From: Muribaculum caecicola
Lineage (GTDB): Bacteria > Bacteroidota > Bacteroidia > Bacteroidales > Muribaculaceae
Length of the DNA: 58,018 nt
Direction: 5' to 3'
Assembly (NCBI GenBank): GCA_004801635.1
Contig: SSTG01000002.1
Span: 1 to 58,018 of the forward strand
Shown: positions 36,569-44,474 of the stretch, one piece after another
Layout: each line of letters begins with the position of its first letter
How positions within the stretch are numbered: the stretch's first letter is position 1
Program-made: the position numbers and the translations under genes
Notes under the pieces: generated by a model
Told to the model about the DNA's origin: nothing
The model's input: only the letters and a program-made list of their open reading frames with translations
The model's database searches: none

Positions 36569-37111
36569 ATGGAACAGGTTCAAATCAATAACAACTCCTT
36601 GGCATTTATGGCTTTGGCGAATGAATATTGCCAGGCGTTGGAACAGGCTCGCGACGAATACGGGCAATTGGCATTTGTCAATGCCATGCTGCGTATTCTG
36701 CCACGCATCTACATATCTGCTTCCGACATTTATGTTCCGGAAGCATTGCTTGAGGAGGCATACATTGACAATCGTCTTGACGAAGACTATTATGACTCGG
36801 TGCGCCGCAATATAGAAAATCTGCTTGGCCCCGACGATACATATCTGGAGGTATTTCATCAGGATATGAAATATTCCGACACTCCTATAGCGCAGTCTGT
36901 AGCCGAGGGGCTTGCCGATATTTATCAGGTATTGTATAACTTTCTTGATTCTGTGCGCGATATGCCGGCCGATGTTACTATGGCAATGCTTACGGCTGTA
37001 AAGGAGGATTTCCGTTCATACTGGGGGCAGATTTTATGTAATGTGATGAGGCCTCTTAATGCCATAGCCGCCGGTTCGCAAATTGATGCCGATGCAGACG
37101 TTTTTGATTGA
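36569..37111 (+). CDS. DUF5063 domain protein, function unknown
   Basis: A 180-residue acidic, all-helical-looking protein that resembles the DUF5063 family seen in Bacteroidota and some other bacteria; no activity is known to me. Visible features: no signal peptide or membrane segment, many Asp/Glu (for example RLDEDYYDSVRRNIENLLG, about 69-87), and a C-terminal tail rich in Asp and Ala. It begins 1 bp after the nadD stop, so it is very likely translated with it, and precedes the glutamine synthetase by 27 bp. Confidence 0.8.
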   Translation: MEQVQINNNSLAFMALANEYCQALEQARDEYGQLAFVNAMLRILPRIYISASDIYVPEALLEEAYIDNRLDEDYYDSVRRNIENLLGPDDTYLEVFHQDMKYSDTPIAQSVAEGLADIYQVLYNFLDSVRDMPADVTMAMLTAVKEDFRSYWGQILCNVMRPLNAIAAGSQIDADADVFD

Positions 37112-37138
37112 CAAGTCTAATAATATCAATAATATACC

Positions 37139-38647
37139 ATGAATAAAGATTTAGAATTGAATCAGAACCACATTGTTTCTGTTTTAGGTAAACAGCCAAA
37201 TGAGTTTACCGCCGAGGATATTATCGGCTATATAAAGGGCCAGGGTATAAAGATGGTGAACTTTATGTATCCGGCTGCAGATTGCAGGTTGAAAACATTG
37301 AATTTTGTAATAAATTCAATGTCTTATCTTGAATCGATACTTAAAACAGGTGAAAGGGTTGACGGTTCCAGCCTGTTTCCGTTTATAGAGGCCGGTAACA
37401 GCGATCTTTATGTATTGCCGCGTTTCAGCACGGCATTTCTTGACCCTTTTGCCCCGTTGCCAACTGTTACAATGCTGTGTTCGTTTTTTGACAAGGATGG
37501 AAACCCTCTGTCGTCGTCGCCTGAACAGACGTTGCGAAAAGCCTGTAAAGCATTTACCGAGGTTACAGGTATGGAATTTCAGGCAATGGGCGAACTTGAG
37601 TTTTACGTTATATCGCCTGATAATGAAACTTATCAGGCTACCGATCAGCGCGGCTACCATGAGTCTGCTCCTTTTGCCAAAAATGGAGACTTCCGCACAC
37701 GGTGTATGAGTCTTATAGCCCAGGCCGGAGGCCAGATAAAGTATGGCCATTCTGAGGTTGGCAACTTTACGTCCGATGGCAAAATTTATGAGCAAAACGA
37801 AATAGAGTTTCTGCCGGTAAATGCCTTGCAGGCTGCCGACCAGCTGATGGTTGCCAAGTGGATTATCCGAAACCTGGCTGCACACGAGGGGCTGAATGTT
37901 ACTTTTTCGCCTAAAATCACATCAGGAAAAGCCGGCTCTGGGCTGCATGTACACATGCGTATTCTGCGTGATGGAAAGAATATGATGTTGAACGACGATA
38001 AAAAACTTTCCGACACAGCCAGGCGTGCTATTGCTGGAATGATGGAACTGGCCCCGTCTATAACGGCTTTCGGAAATACTAATCCTACATCGTATTTCCG
38101 CCTGGTTCCTCATCAGGAAGCCCCTACCAATATTTGTTGGGGCGACCGTAACCGTTCGGTGCTTGTCAGGGTTCCGCTAGGCTGGACATCGGGTTGTGAT
38201 ATGAGCTCTTTGGCCAACGGATACGATTCTGGATGTACAATACAGGATACATCCATGAAACAGACCGTTGAAATGCGTTCGCCCGACGGTTCTGCCGACA
38301 TATATTCATTACTTGCCGCATTGGCGGTTGCCTGTCGTTATGGTTTTGAAATGGAGAATGCTCTTGATATTGCCGAAAAAACATATGTCGACGTGAATAT
38401 TCACCAACCGGAAAATGCCGCGCGCCTTGCTTCTTTGCGTCAGTTGCCGGAAAACTGTGTACAATCGGCTGGCGAATTGGAACGGCAGCGCGAAATATAT
38501 CAGAAATACAACGTGTTTTCACCGGCAATGATTGACGGTGCCATAGCGAAATTGCGCTCGTATGACGATAAAGACTTTTTAAAGCGCGCTGTGCAGATGC
38601 CAGACTTTATGGACGACCTTGTGACCCGTTATTTCCATTGCGGATAG
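37139..38647 (+). CDS. glnA: Glutamine synthetase, GlnA-type
   Basis: Makes glutamine from glutamate and ammonia. 502 residues, near the type I size and unlike the 700-plus-residue type III enzyme also known in Bacteroides. Metal and substrate motifs include AMGELEFYV (about 153-161), GSGLHVHMRILRDGKN (about 266-281), GNTNPTSYFRLVPHQEAP and MRSPDGSADIY. No clear NLYDLP adenylylation motif is visible at the place where E. coli GlnA has Tyr397, so control by adenylylation is doubtful. A strong terminator follows. It is the last gene of the plus-strand group that starts at yicC. Confidence 0.92.
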   Translation: MNKDLELNQNHIVSVLGKQPNEFTAEDIIGYIKGQGIKMVNFMYPAADCRLKTLNFVINSMSYLESILKTGERVDGSSLFPFIEAGNSDLYVLPRFSTAFLDPFAPLPTVTMLCSFFDKDGNPLSSSPEQTLRKACKAFTEVTGMEFQAMGELEFYVISPDNETYQATDQRGYHESAPFAKNGDFRTRCMSLIAQAGGQIKYGHSEVGNFTSDGKIYEQNEIEFLPVNALQAADQLMVAKWIIRNLAAHEGLNVTFSPKITSGKAGSGLHVHMRILRDGKNMMLNDDKKLSDTARRAIAGMMELAPSITAFGNTNPTSYFRLVPHQEAPTNICWGDRNRSVLVRVPLGWTSGCDMSSLANGYDSGCTIQDTSMKQTVEMRSPDGSADIYSLLAALAVACRYGFEMENALDIAEKTYVDVNIHQPENAARLASLRQLPENCVQSAGELERQREIYQKYNVFSPAMIDGAIAKLRSYDDKDFLKRAVQMPDFMDDLVTRYFHCG

Positions 38648-38670
38648 CCCTTGCTTGTAATATAAATTAT

Positions 38671-38714
38671 AGTCTCCGAAAGCAAATCCAGTTATTGCTT
38701 TCGGAGGCTTTTTA
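38671..38714 (+). terminator. Intrinsic terminator of the glutamine synthetase gene
   Basis: CTCCGAAAGCAA (38674-38685) pairs with TTGCTTTCGGAG (38695-38706) around a 9-nt loop, with more pairs outside, followed by a T run. It starts 24 bp after the stop; the flippase gene on the other strand ends 20 bp beyond. Confidence 0.88.
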
Positions 38715-38734
38715 CTGGTGTTGTCCCAGGTTGG

Positions 38735-40243
38735 TTATTTTGAATTTTTTTGCTTTTTCAATGCAGACAACAATGGTTTTAGTATTGTTGAGTAACTAAC
38801 GCCAAGATAATGCTGGATAACAAAATATAAAATGCCGGATATTATAAAGCCAAGTATTAATGTGGCAAAAACATTTATATGCACTAAATGGCACACTATT
38901 ATACGGGCTACTATGCATGCTGCAACCGACGACCATAAGAATTTTGTAATATCGCCCCATGGAAAAATATCTTTAGCTTTGGTATTCAAAACCTTGGAAA
39001 TAAGCGTTATTAGTATGATAAAACATATAATTCTACTTAATGTCGTACATACGGCTATGGATGTTAATGTAGGGAATAATGCTATTGAAAGTATGTCAAG
39101 GCCAACAAGCAGTATTGCTGTAAAAAGGTGGGAGTTTGCAAATTGACGGCCTTTTCCAAGAGCAAGCATTATAGGCATATAAGGCACTATACGTATAAAG
39201 TTTACAAGTGTTGCTATGATAAAAAGAGGGGCGGCATCACTGTATTTGTCGCCATATATGGAACTCATAATTTCAGTGGCGAACAAACAGCTGAATATGG
39301 TTAGAGGGTATATTATCGCGGCCGATTTAAATATTACGTTTTTCCATAATATGACTAATTCTTTCGTGATTATTCCGGATTTCGACATTCTGGAAAATTC
39401 AGGAAGAAGTATTCTGGCTGTAGGAAGTATTACCATGCTGGCAAAAGGCAGTTCGCGATAGCCGTTAGCGTATGTGGCAAAATCATCTACGCCAAAATAC
39501 CTGCTCACAAAAAACGGGCTTGCCGAAGTGATTATAAGCCCGTACATGTTTGATGTAAATATCGGCAGTGAGAAATTAAATATATCTTTTGTGGCCAGGT
39601 TGCTATTTCTGGAATTTATATTTTTAAACGGCAATACCGATATGTACAGCCCTATAATGCATGTTGCAAATGACGATGCCACAAACCCGATAACAGCGCC
39701 TGTAGTGCCATATGAAAATATAACTACAGGAATCACCGTGCATACAATGGTAAATAAATTACCCGAAATGGCATATATAATGATTGTTTTAGACATGCCA
39801 TATACAATCAGTATATTTTTTACACCTATTACAGGCATTAGCAGAATAGGTGTTATGGCAAAATATTTAAGATTCACCGTAAGAAGCCTGTTGTCTAAAA
39901 TAGAGGCAATAATGTCGGCTCCGAAGAATAGGACGGATGAGAATATTATTGCCAGGCACATGAATATCATGGTAAGGCGCCGTACTATGTCGCGGCCTTC
40001 TTCTATTGGTGCTTTTGCCAGAAAATAAGAATAAGCATTAGGCATGCCTAATGAAAACACTAGAAGCAGGGTGGTGTAGACATAAATAATTTGTCGGTAT
40101 GTGCCATATTCGGCCGTGGTCATATACCGGCTTAGTATAGCCGCTGTTATTAACCCTATGCTTAATGACAGTAAATCGGCTAATGCCAGCCACGATGCCT
40201 GTACGGTTCTGCTTGATGTCGGGGTTGTGTTGTTTGTTGGCAT
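38735..40243 (-). CDS. Polysaccharide flippase (Wzx-like, MOP superfamily)
   Basis: Predicted to move lipid-linked glycan units across the inner membrane. 502 residues with 12 to 14 hydrophobic helices spread through the length, N-terminal LADLLSLSIGLITAAILSRY and the following TTAEYGTYRQIIY segment typical of oligosaccharide flippases. It is the last gene of the Wbp-type operon, 4 bp after the dehydrogenase stop. Base composition is more A/T-rich than in flanking housekeeping genes, as often with surface-sugar genes. Its substrate likely contains the sugar made by the upstream genes, but that is inference. Confidence 0.88.
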   Translation of the reverse strand: MPTNNTTPTSSRTVQASWLALADLLSLSIGLITAAILSRYMTTAEYGTYRQIIYVYTTLLLVFSLGMPNAYSYFLAKAPIEEGRDIVRRLTMIFMCLAIIFSSVLFFGADIIASILDNRLLTVNLKYFAITPILLMPVIGVKNILIVYGMSKTIIIYAISGNLFTIVCTVIPVVIFSYGTTGAVIGFVASSFATCIIGLYISVLPFKNINSRNSNLATKDIFNFSLPIFTSNMYGLIITSASPFFVSRYFGVDDFATYANGYRELPFASMVILPTARILLPEFSRMSKSGIITKELVILWKNVIFKSAAIIYPLTIFSCLFATEIMSSIYGDKYSDAAPLFIIATLVNFIRIVPYMPIMLALGKGRQFANSHLFTAILLVGLDILSIALFPTLTSIAVCTTLSRIICFIILITLISKVLNTKAKDIFPWGDITKFLWSSVAACIVARIIVCHLVHINVFATLILGFIISGILYFVIQHYLGVSYSTILKPLLSALKKQKNSK

Positions 40244-40247
40244 CAGG

Positions 40248-41534
40248 CTACAAGGTCATGTATCTGAGTGATTTTATTTTTCCACGATATATGGCCCGTA
40301 TGTCAACCAGTAAAGAGTTTTCTGATTTGGCTATTGAACGGAAAAAGCTGTCGTCAAGGTTTTTATATTCGTCGTGCCCTACGGTTGTAATGATAAGGTC
40401 GTAAGGCGGTTGCAAACTTTTGCTAAGCGTTATTCCGTATGTGTCCATTACTTTGTCTGGATTGGCTAACGGGTCTACGGCATCTACGCTTACCGACATT
40501 TGCTCGAGTTGCTTTATCATTGTTATTGCCGGCGTGTTGCGTATGTCGTCGATATTTTCTTTGTAAGTGACACCCATAACCAAGGCTTTCAGCTGTTTAT
40601 TTGTTTCTGATTGCCGGGTCAGCATCTGATACGCCTGCCTGATAATGTAAAACCCCATATTTTCATTGACGCTGCATGCTGTTTTTATTAACGGAACGTC
40701 GATGCCGGCGTTTTCTGCTTGGGAAACAAGGTAGAATGGGTCGACAGGAATGCAGTGTCCGCCAACAAGCCCAGGATAATAGTTTGCAAAATTCCATTTT
40801 GTAGCAGCTGCTTCTATTACGCTGTATGTGTCTATTCCTATACTGGAATATAGTTTTGACAGTTCGTTTATAAGCGCAATGTTGACATTCCGCTGTGTGT
40901 TTTCAAGCATTTTTGCTGCTTCCGCAGTTTTTATATCGGGGGCTTTGTGTATGCCGGCCTTGATTACCAGTTGGTATACTGCCGATATTTCTTCTAACGC
41001 TTCGGAGTCGGTTGCCGATACTATTTTTACCGTATTTGAAAAAGTGTGAGAATCATCGTTGGGGTTGATTCGTTCTGGCGAGTAGCCCACCTTGAAATCA
41101 ATGCCGGCAGAAAGTCCGGATGTTTGCTCCAATAAGGGTATGCATATATTTTCAGTGCACCCTGGATGCACTGACGATTCGAATATAACATAACTGCCTG
41201 GTTGCAGGTGTTTTCCTATGGTTTCAGTTGCAGCTATAAGTTTTGACAGGTCTGGGTTCCGGTTGCTGTCGATGGGAGTCTGTACCGTTACTATATAAAA
41301 AGAAGCCTCAGAGAGGTCTTTTTCGCACTCAGTTAACTTAATGCTGCTGTCGGGGCATTTCAGGCTATTGCGCAGATAATTTATGCGGCAATGGTCAATG
41401 TCGTATCCAATTACGTTGAAATGTCTGGAAAACTCCATTAATACTGGGAGCCCTACATATCCCAACCCGACAACTGCCAATGATGTCTGGCGCGATTTAA
41501 GCCTGTTATATATTTTCGAATTATTCAATTGCAT
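40248..41534 (-). CDS. wbpA: UDP-HexNAc 6-dehydrogenase (WbpA/TviB type)
   Basis: NAD-dependent oxidation of UDP-GlcNAc (or UDP-GalNAc) at C6 to the uronic acid. Rossmann motif [10 protein letters not shown] (21-30), [13 protein letters not shown] (83-95), catalytic lysine segment [20 protein letters not shown] (Lys208) and nucleophile GGHCIPVDP (Cys261) are all present. The group is the UDP-N-acetyl-hexosamine dehydrogenase branch rather than UDP-glucose dehydrogenase. It overlaps the acetyltransferase gene by 14 bp. With its neighbours it completes the UDP-GlcNAc(3NAc)A route. Confidence 0.9.
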   Translation of the reverse strand: MQLNNSKIYNRLKSRQTSLAVVGLGYVGLPVLMEFSRHFNVIGYDIDHCRINYLRNSLKCPDSSIKLTECEKDLSEASFYIVTVQTPIDSNRNPDLSKLIAATETIGKHLQPGSYVIFESSVHPGCTENICIPLLEQTSGLSAGIDFKVGYSPERINPNDDSHTFSNTVKIVSATDSEALEEISAVYQLVIKAGIHKAPDIKTAEAAKMLENTQRNVNIALINELSKLYSSIGIDTYSVIEAAATKWNFANYYPGLVGGHCIPVDPFYLVSQAENAGIDVPLIKTACSVNENMGFYIIRQAYQMLTRQSETNKQLKALVMGVTYKENIDDIRNTPAITMIKQLEQMSVSVDAVDPLANPDKVMDTYGITLSKSLQPPYDLIITTVGHDEYKNLDDSFFRSIAKSENSLLVDIRAIYRGKIKSLRYMTL

Positions 41535-42096
41535 GTACGTGGTTTCCAGAAATTTTATACTTTGTGCCTGATTCTTTACAAACGGCTATGCCGTCTTTGT
41601 CAAATTCAAGCTTGTAACCATGGCGGCTTATCCAGCCGGTTATTCGTGCAGGAACTCCCATGACTATTGCATAATCAGGAATTGACTTTGTTACTACGGC
41701 TCCGGCACCGACAAGTGCGTATTTGCCTATTTCAATTCCGCAAACAATTGTTGCATTGGCCCCTATGGTTGCACCTTGGCGAACTATTGTGGAAATATAT
41801 TGGTCACGGCGAGATATCTCGCTTCTCGGATTCTTTATGTTTGTAAAAACGCATGACGGACCCAGGAAAACGTTGTCTTCGCAAACCACGCCGGTGTAAA
41901 TTGACACGTTGTTTTGGATTTTTACATTATGTCCGAGTTTTACTCCAGTGGCAATCATTACATTTTGACCAATGTTGCAATCCGCACCAATTTCAGCTCC
42001 GGACATTATGTGGGTAAAGTGCCATATTTTGCAGCCCGGTCCTATTATGGCACCTTCGTCAATTACGGCTGACGGATGAAAAAATATATCAGTCAT
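41521..42096 (-). CDS. wbpD: UDP-2-acetamido-3-amino-glucuronate N-acetyltransferase (WbpD/WlbB type)
   Basis: Left-handed beta-helix acetyltransferase that acetylates the 3-amino group of UDP-GlcNAc3NA. 191 residues from the ATG at 42096 (a longer frame would need a TTG). The start [20 protein letters not shown] and repeated hexapeptides such as GTGVKLG-like [12 protein letters not shown] fit WlbB/WbpD; the loop with [17 protein letters not shown] is a family hallmark. It overlaps the aminotransferase stop by 8 bp and the dehydrogenase start by 14 bp, so translation is coupled. Confidence 0.88.
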   Translation of the reverse strand: MTDIFFHPSAVIDEGAIIGPGCKIWHFTHIMSGAEIGADCNIGQNVMIATGVKLGHNVKIQNNVSIYTGVVCEDNVFLGPSCVFTNIKNPRSEISRRDQYISTIVRQGATIGANATIVCGIEIGKYALVGAGAVVTKSIPDYAIVMGVPARITGWISRHGYKLEFDKDGIAVCKESGTKYKISGNHVHAIE

Positions 42097-43246
42097 AGCA
42101 ATGATTATCTGATTTTGTTTTTTCAAAAAAACTCTTTATTGTGTCTATTACCAAGTCTTGCTGGCTATGTGTTAGCTCGCTGTGGATAGGTAGTGACAAT
42201 ACGCATTCCGAAAGTGCCAGGGAATTATCTGACTGCCTGTCGTATATGCATATATCGGAATATGCCGGCTGCATATATAGCGGCACTGGATAATATATCA
42301 TTGAAGGAATTCCGGCCGTATCGAGTGCCGACCTTAAACGGTCGCGATACTGAGGCGTAACTTTTATTGTGTATTGGTGATAGACGTGGCTGCCTTTGGC
42401 CGATTCATGCGGAACTTTAATAAACGGTATGTTTTTCAAAGCTTCAGAATAGTAGTGGGCGGCTTTACGGCGAGCGTCTATCCATTTTTTCAGGTGGGGC
42501 AGTTTAACTTTGAGCACGGCAGCTTGAATTGTGTCGAGTCTGGAGTTAAGCCCTATGTATCGGTATTGGTAACGGGCTGTCTGTCCATGATTTGCCAGTG
42601 ACCTTATTTTTTCAGCCAGAATATCGTTGTTTGTAAACAGCGCGCCGCCGTCGCCAAAACAGCCTAATACTTTTGTGGGAAAAAAAGATGTGCAGCCTAT
42701 ATGGCCTATTGTTCCGGCATATGCTGTCGTGCCGTTGTGTAAATGGCATTCAGCGCCAAAAGCCTGTGCATTGTCTTCTATTACAAAGATATTGCGGTCT
42801 GTGGCAATATCCATCAGCCGGTTCATGTTGTCGCACGGCTGGCCGAAAAGATGCACGGGTATAATTGCTTTTGTCTGCTTCGATATTAGTCGTTCTACAC
42901 TGTCGGTGTCTATATTAAACGTAGTTTTGTCAACATCGGCAAATACCGGGGTTCCGCCCAGAAGTGCTACGGCTTCGGCGGCGGCGGCAAATGTAAATGC
43001 CGGCAGAATAACTTCGTCGCCTTTCGACAAACCTATTGCCATAAGGGCAAGTGTTATTGCATCCGTGCCGCTTCCGCAGCTAATGCAATGTTTTGTCCCT
43101 AAAAAGTTTGATATGTCGTTTTCCAGATCGGTTATTGCGCGGCCTCTGACAAATGCAGAATCGGCAATAACATCGGCTATTGCCTTGTCTATATCATTGC
43201 TGATAGTTTGGTACTGCTTGTATAAATCTACCATTTTTACAGTCAT
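42089..43246 (-). CDS. wbpE: DegT/DnrJ-family sugar 3-aminotransferase (WbpE/WlbC type)
   Basis: PLP enzyme predicted to move an amino group from glutamate to the 3-keto sugar. The PLP lysine is in [15 protein letters not shown] (Lys192 from the chosen start), with [15 protein letters not shown] (about 59-73) for phosphate binding and EDNAQAFG for the pyridine ring. Two ATGs, 43246 and 43234, fit; the latter gives MVDLYKQY, typical for this family. It begins 13 bp after the oxidoreductase stop and overlaps the acetyltransferase by 8 bp. Confidence 0.9.
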   Translation of the reverse strand: MTVKMVDLYKQYQTISNDIDKAIADVIADSAFVRGRAITDLENDISNFLGTKHCISCGSGTDAITLALMAIGLSKGDEVILPAFTFAAAAEAVALLGGTPVFADVDKTTFNIDTDSVERLISKQTKAIIPVHLFGQPCDNMNRLMDIATDRNIFVIEDNAQAFGAECHLHNGTTAYAGTIGHIGCTSFFPTKVLGCFGDGGALFTNNDILAEKIRSLANHGQTARYQYRYIGLNSRLDTIQAAVLKVKLPHLKKWIDARRKAAHYYSEALKNIPFIKVPHESAKGSHVYHQYTIKVTPQYRDRLRSALDTAGIPSMIYYPVPLYMQPAYSDICIYDRQSDNSLALSECVLSLPIHSELTHSQQDLVIDTIKSFFEKTKSDNHCYD

Positions 43247-43259
43247 GGCTCTGTGCGGT

Positions 43260-44213
43260 TTAATGTTTTGCAACTTTTACGGCTAATGGGTGATAGTCGC
43301 CGGTAATACCGACAACTTCGGAATTGCGTATCGCTGATAATGCTTCTATGGCAGGAGCCGCGTCGTGAATTGAAAAACCGTTGCCTTCAATAATATGTTT
43401 GTAGCTAACTGTGTGAAGGTCTGTGAATGTTTTTGCAAAATCTATGCTTTTTCCATTTACCGTAATATTCCTATAAGGAGTCATGGCGTTTGACGTATCC
43501 GGATTATGCTGGGAATTTATGCTTAGAAAAAATCTGACTCTTGCTTTTTTAAGTGTCATGAATCCGGTTATGCAGTCGGGCGATGAATGGTGTATTGTAA
43601 TTTTTTCAAGCTTCCCGAATATCCAGTGCAGCATGTCAATAAAATGTATGCCTATATTGGCTGCAACACCACCGCTTTTATTAAAGTCGCTTTTCCATGA
43701 AGCCGAATACCAATGTCCGCGAGGTGTTATGTAGGTAAGGTCAACATCGTATATAATGTCTTTTTCGCTATTGTCAACTGATTTTTTCAACTGCATAATT
43801 TCCGGGTGGTGCCGCAGTTGCAATATTGTCCAGACTTTGTGCCCTGAGGCTTGTTGGCTGTCAGCCATACGTTGTATTTCTGAAACAGACAGGGCCAGAG
43901 GCTTTTCGCATATAACGTCGGCTCCGGAATTTAGACCTATGATTGAGTGTTCGCAATGGAAGCAGTTCGGGGTGCAGATACTCAGATAGTCTATGTTCCC
44001 GTTTATATATGACAAAAAAGTATTTTTGTCGGTTGTAAAAAGTGCTTGTGGAAAGTAGCGGTCTATTATTCCAACACTGTCGAATATGTCATGAGCGGCC
44101 ACAAGGTTGTGATCAAGCTCCTGAATAGCTTTTAAATGCCGTGGGGCAATATATCCGGCCAGCCCTATAAGGGCAAATCTTTTAGAAATTGTTGTGTCTG
44201 CCTTATTTTTCAT
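43260..44213 (-). CDS. wbpB: Gfo/Idh/MocA-family sugar 3-dehydrogenase (WbpB/WlbA type)
   Basis: NAD-dependent oxidation of UDP-GlcNAcA at C3, giving the 3-keto sugar for the aminotransferase; WlbA-type enzymes recycle NADH with 2-oxoglutarate. FALIGLAGYIAPRHLKAIQE (about 13-32) is the special WbpB/WlbA form of the Rossmann motif, with ICEKPLALS (about 97-105) and NIGIHFIDMLHW (about 186-197) as the catalytic stretches. 317 residues from the ATG at 44213. It is the first gene of the five-gene operon, with an exact promoter match ending only 11 bp before the ATG. Confidence 0.9.
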   Translation of the reverse strand: MKNKADTTISKRFALIGLAGYIAPRHLKAIQELDHNLVAAHDIFDSVGIIDRYFPQALFTTDKNTFLSYINGNIDYLSICTPNCFHCEHSIIGLNSGADVICEKPLALSVSEIQRMADSQQASGHKVWTILQLRHHPEIMQLKKSVDNSEKDIIYDVDLTYITPRGHWYSASWKSDFNKSGGVAANIGIHFIDMLHWIFGKLEKITIHHSSPDCITGFMTLKKARVRFFLSINSQHNPDTSNAMTPYRNITVNGKSIDFAKTFTDLHTVSYKHIIEGNGFSIHDAAPAIEALSAIRNSEVVGITGDYHPLAVKVAKH

Positions 44214-44223
44214 AATTCTATTA

Positions 44224-44255
44224 CAAAAATAGGCAATATGCACACTATTCCCAAA
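44224..44255 (-). promoter_or_regulatory. Promoter of the Wbp-type operon
   Basis: On the minus strand TTTG (44252-44255), 20 nt, TATTTTTG (44224-44231). The -7 box ends 11 bp before the wbpB ATG, so the message would have almost no leader. A C8 tract lies about 30 bp upstream. Confidence 0.7.
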
Positions 44256-44439
44256 AAAAATAATATATAAAAGCACATAAATACCCCCCCCTATTTGTAT
44301 TTAATGCATTGATTAATAGTGTTTTGCGTGATATGATATTTTGGCTTAAATTATGGCGGATATTTATGTAATTGCCCGGACTCGTTTTGTTGTTAAACGA
44401 TGGCATAAGTAATACATTGGCGTTGTCGGTAAATTATTG

Positions 44440-44447
44440 TAATTTTG
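44440..44447 (+). promoter_or_regulatory. Candidate -7 box (TAATTTTG) of murF-alr
   Basis: Matches TAnnTTTG, with ATTG at 44416-44419 as a near match to the -33 box at 20 nt spacing. The ATG of murF-alr lies 28 bp after the box. Confidence 0.55.
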
Positions 44448-44474
44448 TGGTTAAAATCCAAACTCACTAAAAAA

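Noticed and set aside
39474..40028. 184-residue plus-strand frame opposite the flippase
   Set aside because: Antisense to a conserved membrane protein gene; its hydrophobic pattern mirrors the sense strand.
44284..44291. Assembly error as the cause of the C8 run
   Set aside because: It cannot be excluded, but the tract is non-coding and breaks no gene, so there is no sign of an error.
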